NCBI RefSeq assembly: GCF_052324685.1
Contig: NC_135218.1
Coordinates: forward strand, 24,989,601 to 25,053,600
Length of the DNA: 64,000 bases
Reading direction: 5' to 3'
Origin: Brachyhypopomus gauderio
Lineage: Eukaryota; Chordata; Actinopteri; Gymnotiformes; Hypopomidae
The position numbers and the translations under genes were made by a program. The first letter of the stretch is position 1; each line of letters begins with the position of its first letter. Below the pieces are notes generated by a model. It made no database searches and had not been told where the DNA came from. It was given only the letters and a program-made list of their open reading frames with translations. Shown piece by piece: positions 1 through 11,390 of the stretch.

Positions 1-2096
1 AGGGCACCAATGACTGCAGCCAACATTATTACTGCTGCTGGTTTGCTCTCAAGCAAGTGATTTACAAGTGTTGGCATCTCCTGTTGATGTGTGCTCTTGG
101 GAGCCTCAGGACTCCTTGTCTTGTCATCTTCATTCACTGTAAACAAAAATATCAAAATAAGAAGATTTTAACCATGAAAACCACTGAATTGTTGCCCAGT
201 AAAAAAGAACCAAACATTTTACGTTACATGAACTGGTATCCATTTGTACTTACTGCTAGGAGGATTTCCCTCCAAACTTCCACGTCTTTTCCTAAGCTCG
301 GTCTCCTTCACTGTCTGATTTTCACATGAACTGATTCTTTTTCGAAACTCTAGTTTCAGCTGTTCCTCTCTCTGCTCATACAATCTTTTAAGCTCTGAGA
401 CATCAGGTGGAATTTGACTCTGGAACAAGTCATAATAAATCTGTGGCAAGAAAATATCACCGCAGTTTTCATTCACCATTTTCTCTATTTCCTGGAGGAG
501 CCCCTGGCTCTGGGATTCATGGTCTGCACTCCTTAAGACATAATGCCTGCTGCCACATTTCTCCAGTAGTTTATTTGCTTTCTGTATGTGTTCTGCGATT
601 GTGGCTTCCTCCATTTCCCCATCACAATTAAACAACACAATACTGTGTCTCCAGACCCTCTTGGAGAGCAGCTCCATGCACCGACTTGCTGTTTTGAGTT
701 CTTTCATGGAAGGAGTATCAGTGTGGTTTTCTATGGGTAATACCAAAATCACAGCATGGGGTCCTGGAGAACACATGGTGACGCTTCTGATGATTTCGTT
801 TTTAATTCTATCTGATGTGCGTTCTATGGAGAGCGGAGCCCATCCTGGCGTGTCCACCACACTGATCCTCCTTCCTGCAACTACTCCCTCACGTAAAATG
901 CACATTCCACTCTCCCCCTTAGACTCCTTGGCTCCAAGGAGGACTCTGGCCACTTTGCTCTTCCCAGCTCCAACTTTCCCCAGGAGCACCATCCTGTATT
1001 CTGGTAGAAGAGGGGGGTCTCCTTCAGATAAACAAAAACAACATGGTCTGTGAATACTGCACAATCAGCACAGCACACTGAGTAGTCATATATTTTGACA
1101 TCATTCTGTGACAGTAAGAAAAATAGTTTGAAAATACATCCAACCTGGAGCTGTGGGTGACAATTTGCTTGCCATGGCCGTGTTGTTAAAACAGTTTAGG
1201 ATTATGTGACCACCAGATGATTTTCACCTCAGTTTTGAAATCTTATTAAGAAACTGGAAAAAGTGAAAGCATGTCTGAACATGGAAGCATAACAAAGCAG
1301 ATGGTACAACCGTGGTACTTTAACCTGCAACCGATCTAGATGTATTACATGTACATTTATTAATACAAACTCTGACTGGTACATAAGGATCAGTTATCAT
1401 CATCCATACATCCTCACACACCACAACAGGAGTTGTCTACTGTATTAATTGCAAGAGATGTAATCAACTTTATACTGAAGAAACCAAGAACATACTTGCT
1501 GATCGGTTTGTTGAACACATTTAGACCATCAGGATTAAGCACATGCTATTTCAAGTGGCAAGCCATTTTAATACTAATGTAGAGGAGACCGGGGATGGTT
1601 GTAACACTTTTTGCTTCAGCACCTGTAACTCACTGAGTTTTTTAGCTAGACTTCTCAAACTTTTATAAAAACTACACCCATTTGTTTAGTACAAATGGCA
1701 CCAATTCAAACTTCAATTGAAATATCACAGCCGTCGTGAGTTGATGTCAAATACAAGGTGTTCCCTTGTCACAACCTACCCCACTAGCGAGGTAGGTTGT
1801 AACACATGCTGGGGTAAGTTGTAACAATTAGACAAAAGAAGCAAAAACAGAGGCCACACCATGCAAAATGCTTCAAAAATGTATTTTTAAAATAAAATAA
1901 CAATCCAGAACAATGTATCTCTCTCTGTGACTGACCATAACTCATATTCACTTTCTGTTTTACTCAGAAGTGTGTGTGTGTGGGTGTGTAAATTAGTGTA
2001 CTAGAACAAACTTATTTAACAACATGTATGCTTAATGAACACTAATACAATGTACCTGTGTAAAGAACATGTAGGTCAAATAATAACCAACGTCAA

Positions 2097-2127
<31 letters not shown>

Positions 2128-3055
2128 TACATGGCAGATACCATGTGCCTTTGCAACTGATCGGATTGTCTTGCCCTTATTTGTGGCCTCATCAGATGCT
2201 TCTTTTAAAAACATTTGCAGGCACACCTCTGTCAGTCTTTCTTTAAAATAAAATAAAAAATCAATAAAGTTTTCTTAGTTGTATGTAAGGTGATAGCTGT
2301 AACACGTTTTAAAGCTGTGTTACAACCATCCCCACCCCTGTCAGCCAGTGTTTAACTAGCTGTATTAGCAAGGTGATTTGAAATTAACAGGGGAAAAATG
2401 CATCACAATTTACCTGAGAAACTGCAGTTTAATGTAATATAATTCATATGGTTTTATCTGCAATAGTATAAGTACTAAACAAAATATAGTCTTGATTCAG
2501 AAATTTACTTTCTCACCTCAAAATCAGTTTTTTCGCGATGGAATCTGCATGTGCCTGTTTACAGCCTTGATATTCACCATGTGTGATCAGGGAGGAATTG
2601 GGTAAATACTGAAATGATCATATGACTCCTAACTTATCCGTGATCGGTGGAACTGGTGGTGTTACAACTCTCCCCATGTTACAACCCGGTCTCCCCTACA
2701 CTTTAATACTGATCTACATTCTTGGAACTTTAGAACCCGATGGAATGAATATTATGATTTAAAGTTAAACTTTTTCATATACAAACTGGTTCTTCCTCCT
2801 AGAACTTGAACTATTAACACAAATTAAAACAAGGAAGTACTTTTATGAAACTGCAAACTAACAGATATTAGTTATCTTTTAATTTTTCATGAATAGATAA
2901 TACTAAATTACAAAAAAAATTTAAGAATCGATAACTTACATGATTCCGACGATATATTCACCATTATAATATTTTCCAGTAGAAACTCTTAATGGCGAAC
3001 ATGGCGTTTGAAATTTCCACATACCTGTTCGACAGGTTTCAGGTGCTTTCGACAT
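1..3055 (-). CDS. GIMAP/IAN-family GTPase, copy A (3' end cut by window)
   Basis: Immune-associated GTPase of the AIG1/GIMAP family, a group of membrane-tethered GTP-binding proteins acting mainly in lymphoid cells. Coding exons read by eye: 3025-3055 (start ATG at 3055, ten residues MSKAPETCRT), 254-1021, and 136 down past position 1. Phases agree at both junctions. The middle exon holds the G domain: P-loop GKVGAGKS, G3 DTPGW, and a divergent G4 region with NCDGE, followed by a charged helical segment (KRLYEQREEQLKLEFRKR). The last exon begins MNEDDKTRSPEAPK and leads into a hydrophobic glycine-rich tail, seen whole only in copy B, that probably anchors the protein in membrane. Intron 1 contains a MITE inserted after duplication. 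Copy A has no frame break in what is visible. The family is clear but the orthologue is not, because fish GIMAPs are lineage-expanded. Confidence 0.88.
1582..2696. mobile_element. TA-target MITE, about 1.1 kb, in GIMAP-A intron 1
   Basis: Absent at the matching place in copy B (about 27292), which reads straight through a single TA. The element is flanked by TA at 1580-1581 and 2697-2698. Its ends are imperfect inverted repeats: GAGGAGACCGGGGATGG on the left and, on the opposite strand, GGGGAGACCGGGTTGT on the right. Both ends carry repeated GTTGTAAC words, and more occur internally (about 1785-1830). I see no transposase, so it is non-autonomous. The TA duplication suggests a Tc1/mariner-type or other TA-targeting transposase. 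Confidence 0.82.
2100..2127. repeat. (TG)n microsatellite
   Basis: Uninterrupted TG dinucleotide tract inside the MITE. Confidence 0.9.
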
Positions 3056-3300
3056 GATGAAACAACAGCAGTAGATTGCACGGCATTCCTCATGGTCCTA
3101 GAGTCAGTCTCTGTTGCACAGCATTCTTCTGTATGATGTTCATTTATGAAGTTTTTTTCTGCTTATTACCTAGGCCTGTAGAACTAAATTAAATGTGATA
3201 AGAAGTCCTATAAATTGTGCATATTATTACTATCATACTTTGACAGTTTCTTTTACAGGTAATAGTCATTTTCATTAAGCTGACATATTTTATTTGTAAA

Positions 3301-3706
3301 TGTGACGGTAGGCCGGTCCCAGGGCTCAGGTGACACGCCCACTTCCAGACGCTCCTGCACTCGCACCCCGTTCACTCACCTGTTTACTGACACTCGCCTT
3401 CAGTAGCGCACTCACCTGTTGTCAGTTACCTCGCTCTTTAAATAGCAGCAGGTCCAACTGTTTGGTGCTGCGCATTCCTCGCGTCCGTCTTGAGAGAGAC
3501 AGCGTCTCGTTGATTTAAACGTTGTACCTGTTCTCTACGTTTCGCCGGGTGGTGACTGTTTTACGCCTAACGCGCCTATTTTGGACTAGCGCCTTAGCTT
3601 CTTTTTTTGTTTGTTACGTGTGCTGTGTACGCTAATTTGTGTTGTCATGGATTACATAAGATTACATAGCCCCGATTGGGCCCCCTGTTGCTTCTGCCCC
3701 GTCACA
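3301..3706 (+). mobile_element. Solo LTR, copy A
   Basis: About 406 bp beginning TGTGACGG and ending CGTCACA, with a TATA-like TTTAAATAG near 3438. The 5-bp flanks are gtaaa (left) and gtata (right), one mismatch apart. No internal retroelement sequence adjoins it. It occurs at the same place in copy B, so it predates the duplication. Confidence 0.75.
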
Positions 3707-4248
3707 GTATATTTATTTTATGAATATTTATTACTACTGACACTATGAGGTTGGTAATAAAATTATTAGATAGACCAACTTTTTCCCTGAAAATCTTCTG
3801 AACTTATGTCACAACTAGTACACTTGCTCAAGAATATTTGTATTGCAAGCGATTATTTTATACTTGTCTTTATTGACTCCACTGTATTGGCAGTATGCAA
3901 CACTGCATGACCATTCAATAACAGGAAGGTTATAGTGAGAGAAAAGATGCTTCTTTCAGATCCCACCCCTTTGTCTCTATGGAGATTATTCATCGTCTGC
4001 TGTCTGTCAACCCCTGCTGTGCCAACCATCAGAATCCCAGGAAAACATGGGACATAAAATATGGAAAATCCCATTTTGGGTGTGTCATTAAAAAAGACAA
4101 ACAAACAAAAAACAACAAATAGTTCAATTTGAGTGAAAGTGAATGAAAGCTAGTTGAGTATTACTCAACTTTCAAATGGGTCAGCTCTCACACCCTGTGG
4201 TTCATTTCCCACTAAGTCACATGAAGCCCAACATCTTCAAACAGAAAC

Positions 4249-4696
4249 AGCACTGAAGGGAGCTCACCATCCTCTCCACCCAGTCAGTGCTGAAGGGAGC
4301 CCACCATCCCCTCCACCCAGTCAGTGCTGAGGGGAGGCCACCATCCTCTCCACCCAGTCAGTGCTGAAGGGAGCCCACCATCCTCTCCACCCAGTCAGTG
4401 CTGAAGGGAGCCCACCATCCTCTCCACCCAGTCAGTGCTGAAGGGAGCCCACCATCCCCTCCACCCAGTCAGTGCTGAAGGGAGCCCACCATCCTCTCCA
4501 CCCAGTCTGTGCTGAGGGGAGCCCACCATCCCCTCCACCCAGTCAGTGCTGAAGGGAGCCCACCATCCTCTCCACCCAGTCAGTGCTGAAGGGAGCTCAC
4601 CATCCTCTCCACCCAGTCAGTGCTGAAGGGAGCTCACCATCCTCTCCACCCAGTCAGTGCTGAAGGGAGCCCACCATCCTCTCCACCCAGTCAGTG
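4249..4696. repeat. 37-bp minisatellite, about 12 units (copy A)
   Basis: Direct repeats whose unit begins TCAGTGCTGAAGGGAGCC and ends CCACCCAG, with few substitutions and no unique spacers. It lies about 430 bases upstream of the small two-exon frame's stop. Confidence 0.95.
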
Positions 4697-5122
4697 CACA
4701 AACCGTTGTTATGCCTAATTGCTTGTTTGCTATACCTTCATTTCTGGGTTTCCTTAAATATCAGACTCTAAGCATCCATTTTTATTCATCAGTACTTTAT
4801 TTTACTGTTATGTCTCGACACCTAGACATGGTCATTATGTTTTTTCCCCATCTGAAAAATATGTTTTTCATCAAAAATGTTTTTTCAGGAAACAAAATAC
4901 TTTTTGCACTCTATTGGCAACATTGCACTGTTTCAAACTGATTTGTGAGATGGCTATTGTAGTGGACTGAGATACAGGATGATCCTTGGTGATTTAAGGG
5001 AGCTTATTCAGAACAGTAATCCTGGCAGAAGGTTCTTCGCCTTTGAGCTTATCTCATAAATTTCAGCAGTATCTGTTTTTCTAACCAATTAAATGAGCCT
5101 ATGATCAGAGATCGTGTACAGG

Positions 5123-5536
5123 TCACTCATCCCAGCAAGTCTTCAGAGCGTCAGAGTTCTGCATATCACTGGGATCTTTGTTATCTTTTCTAACTGTTAA
5201 ACAAAGGAAAGGAAAACAAATATTAGGCCACAGCATGTAATATGCAGCATTCACCTTTAACAGTTTAAGTTAACACACTGATCAACCTCAGTGTGTTATG
5301 AGCTGTTAATTAATGCACACACAACTTCTTGGTTCATTACAAAGTTATCTAAACCCTGGGTTTTAACTAACTGATTCAACAGATTTCTCACTGAACATTT
5401 ATGTTGTAAAATTTTACTCACAATTATGGCGGATGTATTTGAAACTCTCGAGTCTGTGTCTCAGCTCGTCTGGTCCTGCTAGACTGTCCTCTAGAGGGCA
5501 CTGTAGCGCGTCTCCATGTACACTGGAATTCGACAT
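5123..5536 (-). CDS. Small two-exon reading frame, 61 residues (copy A), unrecognised
   Basis: I do not recognise this protein. Exon one 5422-5536 starts MSNSSVHGDALQ and ends before a consensus donor (GTGAGT). Exon two 5123-5193 follows a pyrimidine-rich acceptor and ends CWDE then TGA. Phases match (115 + 71 bases = 62 codons). The middle is charged (DELRHRLESFKYIRHN) and looks helical; there is no signal peptide or membrane segment. A likely non-coding upstream exon ends in a GTGAGT donor near 6069, and an acceptor precedes the coding exon near 5590. The copy B version is intact and two of its differences are synonymous. It could be a micropeptide gene, a remnant exon pair or a chance frame. 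Confidence 0.4.
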
Positions 5537-6451
5537 GATCTCGAGATGGTCCTCTTCCTGTTCACGTCCTCCTTTCTAGTCTGAGTTTTCCTGAAACGGT
5601 ACAGTTCAGAAAGATAGTCCAGACAATGCTCTGTAACAGTAATAAGCAGCACACTAATGCTACGAACAATGGCAAACAGCAGAAGAACCGCAGTATATGA
5701 GGTTCAGTTGGCAGTAGGCATGCCCAGCCATGTTTCTTTGTTAATCATATTTTCCTTAGTAAACGAACAGCTTTTATTTTCCAGTGTGATTCTATTCTTG
5801 CTTATACATGCATATACATCATGCATTGTAAAACCAAGGCTACAAATAATTTAAAAGAACCAAAAAATGTAAGAAAATAATTATCTGAAAATTAGCATCA
5901 CCAGGACATTCCAACTCCATGCAACAATTCAATCGGTTTTTTGCATGGGGCTGAGCTATGTACAACTAAATACATTCGAAGCAACAGACACTTTTTATGA
6001 AATGCATGTGGAATTCCATCCAGAATATATGTCAAGAATAAATAAATTATGGATAAATGAATTACTCACTTTTCTCTGAAGTTCTCTGGCTTGGTGGAGT
6101 CAGTATGTTTCCTATTTGGCAAGCATGATAACTAACGTCTCATATTACTTTTCCTCCCAAGTTCCAAAACGTCCCACTCGCACACAATCCCCTCCACCCC
6201 AAAGCGAACGCGCACACTGCGTTGGGCGGCTCAGGAGAGTAGATCACGTAGATCACGTTTAATCCTCAATATCTCTGCACTCAGAAGACGTGGATAACTT
6301 TAGGGGCAGTTTTAACACATTTGTTAAAATGCCACATCTGCTAGCTCATATCAAGCCCTGAATATAGTTGGCTTTCAAAATACGATTAAAGAAGTTGTAG
6401 CAGTCTAGAACAGAGCCTGCTGCCAAATTTGATGATACAGCTACTAACACA

Positions 6452-6852
6452 TGTAAGGAATGCCGTCTGATATGTCCCTCCCAGCTACACCTGCTACTAA
6501 TTACCACGCCCCCTTTTCAGTCACATATATACACCTTCCCACCACTTCCTCGTCGCGAAGTATTGCCGTTCCCATGCAGCATACCAAGCGTTTCCATTGC
6601 CTGTTCGATCTCCTGTGCTTTGACCCTTGCTTTCTCTCCAGACCTCGCCTCCTGCCTAGCCCTCCTGTACCTCTCGGATTCTGCCCCCCCGTTATGACCC
6701 TGGACCGTCCTGACCATCCCACGAAAACGCTGCTGTTGTCACTGCGCCTAGCGCTAGTGATACTCGTACCGTTTCTTGTAAACGTGACTCATTTGAATAA
6801 AAGCGGTATACTTCCGCAGTTGGATCCCTCTCTGTCTGGTCTATACGTTACA
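6452..6852 (+). repeat. 5' LTR of gypsy element 1
   Basis: Begins TGTAAGGAATGCC and ends TATACGTTACA. It contains a TATA box (ATATATA, 6525-6531) and a poly(A) signal AATAAA near 6797. Predicted transcription start is about 6555. Confidence 0.95.
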
Positions 6853-6853
6853 G

Positions 6854-6863
6854 AATACTTCGC
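6854..6863 (+). other. Candidate self-primer binding site of gypsy element 1
   Basis: AATACTTCGC starts two bases after the 5' LTR and is the exact reverse complement of GCGAAGTATT at 6555-6564. That segment lies about 30 bases below the TATA box, where the transcript should begin. In the Tf1/sushi group the 5' end of the element's own RNA serves as minus-strand primer, and this arrangement matches that mode. Confidence 0.7.
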
Positions 6864-6870
6864 CTTTGAC

Positions 6871-9800
6871 ATGGATCCAGCAGAAGTTACCGTTACGACA
6901 CTCACCGAGACGATTCACCAACTCGCGAAGATCATACAGGATCAAGGGGTAAACCTCACTACGCTCCAGGAAACTGTCCGTCTGGTCACCGCTGCTGCTT
7001 CTAATACCATGAACGTCCCCGTGGCAGAACCTGAGCGTTACGATGGGTCTCCTGACCGCTGTCGAAATTTTCTCATGCAGTGTTCTATATACTTTACATA
7101 CCACCCTGCCCGATTCCAGACCGAACAGCAGAAGATTCACTTCATCCTGTCGTTTCTCACGGGTGTAGCAGGTACTTGGGGCACAGCGTTGTGGAACTTT
7201 AACGACCCAGCTCTCCAGTCCGAGAATCAGTTCACTGCCTTGTTCAGAGCTGTCTTCGATCATCCCGCAGACGGCCGTGACGTTGGGGACCGACTTTACG
7301 AACTCAAACAAGGACAACGAAGTGCAGCCGACTATGCAAGGGAGTTCCGCACACTGGCCACAAGGAGTGGATGGAGTGACTCGGCCCTGAAAACGGTATT
7401 CCGCCGCGGTCTGAAAACGGATGTACAGGTCAAACTCGCCTGCAGGAGTGAAACCCTCACGTTAGCGGAATTTGTCCAAGCTGCCATACATGTTGACAAG
7501 TTGTTGAGAACTTACCGTTCTAATAGTGTTGACTCCCCCCTCGCCGCATCCTGCACACCGCCATCCCAGACGTGTTACACTAGCCTTCATGCTGCTGACG
7601 AGTCCTTGCGGCTGGGTAGATCCCCACTTATGTGTCAGTCCTTACTAGCTACCCGAAGAAATAACCAAGTAAACCTACCCGTACAAATATCCTGGGGAGG
7701 TATAGTCACGCACCTGTCAGCTTTGGTTGATTCGGGAGCTGCCGGTGATTTTATAGATCGGGATCTAGCCCATCACCTACACCTCCCCACCTTACCCGTC
7801 GAACCTCCCTTGAAGGTGAATTCACTAAACGGTCAACCTATAGGCGAGGGTATAATAACGCTTCGTACCTGTCCCGTTGAACTGCGAGTAGGCCTGTTCC
7901 ACAGCGAAATGCGGGAATTCTTCCTCATCTCCACACTCCGAGATCCCATCCTACTCGGATTCCCGTGGCTGTCTACGCATGACCCGGAAATCTCCTGGAA
8001 AAGACGTGAGCTCATACGGTGGAAGGCCAGCTGCCTCAGCGAATGTATGCACCTACCCCTCCGGTCCTCCTCGGTGGAAAGCCCCGACTCTCCTCTGTCT
8101 GACGTCGTCCCGGAGCAGTATCGAAGCTTTGCTGACGTTTTCAACAAGGATAGCGCCTGTCGTCTACCTCCTCATCGTCCCTGTGATTGCGCAATAGACC
8201 TCTTACCTGGAGCCCCCTTACCTCGCAAGACAAAACCTTACCCTCTGTCACGTCCTGAAGATCTGGCGATGGAGTCCTATGTTACTGAAGCTCTGCAGAA
8301 AGGGTTTATTCGACACTCCACTTCTCCAGTAGCGGCCGGGTTCTTCTTCGTCGAAAAGAAGGATGGGGGATTGCATCCTTGTATCGATTACCGTGCCCTG
8401 AACGCCGTTACATCCAAGTATGCGTACCCTCTCCCTTTTATCGCCGCGTCACAAGAACGCCTTATGGGAGCTAACGTGTTCACAAAGCTGGATTTACGGA
8501 GTGCTTACAACCTGATCCGTATCAGAGAGGGCGATGAGTGGAAGACTGCCTTTGTTACCGCCAGAGGGCACTATGAGTACTTAGTAATGCCGTATGGACT
8601 GACAAACAGCCCCTCTGTATTCCAAGCATTCATGGATGAGATCTTCCGCGATATGATAGATAAATTTGTATTCGTTTATATTGACGACATCCTGATTTAC
8701 TCCCCTTCTGTCTTGGAACTCGTCCGACACGTCTCTGCTGTACTACAACGCCTACGAGAACATAATCTCTATGTAAAGGCAGAGAAGTGCGAGTTTCACC
8801 GCTCATCGATGACGTTCCTGGGGTGTACTCTCTCCCCTGGTCGGATCTCCATGGATTCTGGAAAGGTGGAGGCTGTCACGACGTGGCCGACGCCCCGCTC
8901 CACGAAAGAACTACAAAGATTCCTGGGGTTTGCGAACTTCTGTCGCCGTTTCATCCGTGGTTTTGGTGAGTTAGCAGCCCCTCTGACTAATCTCTTACGG
9001 GGTGTGGGAAATCGGCGCTTCACCTGGACAGCCGAAGAGGACCGAGCGTTCTCACTCCTCAAAAAGGCTTTCACGTCCGCTTCCATTCTGCATCTTCCCG
9101 ATCCACAGCTCCAGTTCATCGTGGAGGTGGATGCCTCTGAAGTAGGAGTAGGCGCTGTTCTCTCACAACGGCAGGGGAACCCCCCTAAGTTATACCCCTG
9201 CGCCTACTTTTCCAGGAAATTATCACCAGCTGAAATGAACTATGATGTCGGAAACCGAGAACTCCTGGCCATCAAACTCGCCCTTGAACAATGGCGTCAC
9301 TGGTTAGAAGGAGCGGAACATCCCTTTATAGTTTATACTGACCACAAGAATCTCAAGTACTTGAAGTCGGCCAGACGCCTGAATCCACGACAAGCCCGGT
9401 GGGCACTGTTTTTTTCCCGTTTTCGCTTCACCGTATCTTACAGACCGGGGTCTAAGAATGTCAAGGCAGATGCACTCTCACGGATCTACGAGAAGGACGA
9501 GGCAGTCAAAGCACCTGAGCGAATTCTGCAAGATTCCTGCTTCCTCGCAGCCATAAGATGGGACGTACAAGAAGAACTGGACGAAGCTCTACGCACTGAT
9601 CTTTGTCCAGATGAATGTCCTGAGGGTAAGCAGTATGTGCCCGTCTCTCTCCGGGGGCGTTTACTCCAACTCGCCCACGACACAGCAGGCACAGGCCATC
9701 CAGGTATCACACGCACACGATATCTTATTTCACAACGTTACTGGTGGCCGTCCTGGGAGGATGACATACGTGATTACGTTCTAGCATGCTCCATTTGTGC

Positions 9801-11008
9801 CCAGTCCCGTACTCCCCGTACTCTTCCCGCGGGACAACTCCTTCCTCTGCCCATTCCTCTCTGACCATGGACACACCTCGCGATCAACTTCGTCACTGAT
9901 CTGCCCACATCAGGAGGTAACACAGTGATAATGGTGATCGTAGACCGTTTCTCTAAGATGTGTCGTCTAATTCCACGCCCGAAGCTACCTACAGCCATGG
10001 AAACAGCTCTTGATCTGTTCAATTATGTCTTTCGCATATACGGCTTACCTGAAGATATCGTCTCTGATAGAGGGACGCAGTTTACCTCCCGAGTTTGGAA
10101 ACAGTTTTGCAAGCTTCTTGGTATCACAGTCAGTTTAACCTCGGGTTACCACCCCCAATCTAACGCTGAAGTAGAGCGGTACAATCAAGAGTTAGGGAGG
10201 TTTCTGCGACAGTATTGCGTCTCCCAACACGATTGGCATAAGTACCTCCCATGGGCAGAGTACGCCCGGAATTCAATTGTGCACTCCGCCATTAAACTCA
10301 CTCCTTTTCAATGTGTTTATGGTTACCAACCTGCGTTCTTTCCCTGGGACAAGACACCTGCCGACGTTCCGGCTTTGGACGAGTGGTTGAAGCGCAGTGC
10401 CCGCACCTGGGAGATGGCACATGTTCATTTACGTCGCGCCCTACATACGCGCCGGCTCAACGCAGACCGCCGTCGTCTTCCTGCTTTGATCTATCACCCG
10501 GGACAGAGGGTATGGCTATCGACACGGGACCTTAATCTGAAACACCGGAGCAAAAAACTCAGCCCACGTTACATCGGACCGTTTAAGATACTCAGCAGAG
10601 TCAACGCAGTTACATATAAACTCCTCTTACCCACACACTACCGCATTCACCCTGTCTTCCATGTCTCTCTCCTGAAACCAGTTCACTACAGCCCTTTCAC
10701 CACTCCTCCCGTATCTGCCAAGCCTCCGGACCCTCTGGACATCGATGGTCGCCTATATAGTCCGGGAATTGTTGGAGTCCCGACGCCGACGCGGAGGTCT
10801 CCAATACCTGGTTGACTGGGAAGGATATGGCCCCGAGGAGCGTGCCTGGATCCCTGCGAGGGATGTTCTCTGCCCCACTATGATCGCGGACTTCCACGCT
10901 GCGCACCCTAACTTTCCGGCACCCCGACGCCGTGGTCGACCCCCGGCTCGTCGTAGAGCGTCAAGAGACGCTCCTTTGAGGAGGGGTACTGTAAGGAATG
11001 CCGTCTGA
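6871..11008 (+). pseudogene. Gag-Pol polyprotein of gypsy element 1 (broken)
   Basis: A single fused frame from ATG 6871. Gag begins MDPAEVTVTTLTETI, and no CCHC zinc knuckle is visible before the protease. Protease motif DSGA starts at 7729. Reverse transcriptase has the YIDD core with its two Asp codons at 8683-8688. RNase H has YTDHKNL, and the integrase zinc-binding region lies near 9670-9800. Lesions: a TGA at 9862 where relatives carry Arg, consistent with a CpG transition; Asn at 9886-9888 where the first catalytic Asp of the integrase DDE triad is expected; and a shift to the next frame near 10748, so the chromodomain (YLVDWEGYG) continues in another frame from about 10745 to 11008. 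The frame between 9865 and 10815 is otherwise open. It cannot make a functional integrase. Confidence 0.9.
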
Positions 11009-11390
11009 TATGTCCCTCCCAGCTACACCTGCTACTAATTACCACGCCCCCTTTTCAGTCACATATATACACCTTCCCACCACTTCCTCGTCGCGAAGTA
11101 TTGCCGTTCCCATGCGGCATACCAAGCGTTTCCATTGCCTGTTCGATCTCCTGTGCTTTGACCCTTGCTTTCTCTCCAGACCTCGCCTCCTGTCTAGCCC
11201 TCCTGTACCTCCCGGATTCTGCCCCCCCGTTATGACCCTGGACCGTCCTGACCATCCCACGAAAACGCTGCTGTTGTCACTGCGCCTAGCGCTAGTGATA
11301 CTCGTACCGTTTCTTGTAAACGTGACTCATTTGAATAAAAGCGGTATACTTCCGCAGTTGGATCCCTCTCTGTCTGGTCTATACGTTACA
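10990..11390 (+). repeat. 3' LTR of gypsy element 1
   Basis: Same length as the 5' LTR with three base differences. It directly follows the polypurine tract. Confidence 0.95.

Larger units (their letters stand above)
6452..11390 (+). mobile_element. Ty3/gypsy retrotransposon 1 (chromodomain, sushi-like), full length
   Basis: 4.94-kb element flanked by 5-bp duplications ACACA (6447-6451, 11391-11395). The unoccupied site is preserved in copy B near 30917. LTRs are 6452-6852 and 10990-11390, 401 bp each with three differences seen (A/G, C/T, T/C), so the insertion is young. Domain order is gag, protease, reverse transcriptase, RNase H, integrase, chromodomain, the order of vertebrate chromoviruses such as sushi-ichi. 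A purine tract (GAGGAGGGG, 10978-10986) precedes the 3' LTR. No tRNA-like primer site follows the 5' LTR; a self-priming match is described separately. Coding lesions make this copy non-autonomous. Confidence 0.95.

Noticed and set aside
3853-4104. Possible protein on the minus strand (also 28408-28749)
   Set aside because: The open frame exists in both duplicates but differs in extent, lacks splice context and matches nothing I know.
4249-4696. CRISPR-like array
   Set aside because: Units are contiguous 37-mers with no unique spacers, in a eukaryotic context. It is a minisatellite. The same holds for 28787-29159 and 59146-60066.
6501-6722. Short frames in the gypsy 1 LTRs (also 11039-11260)
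   Set aside because: Present only because the LTR is repeated; no known LTR-encoded product.
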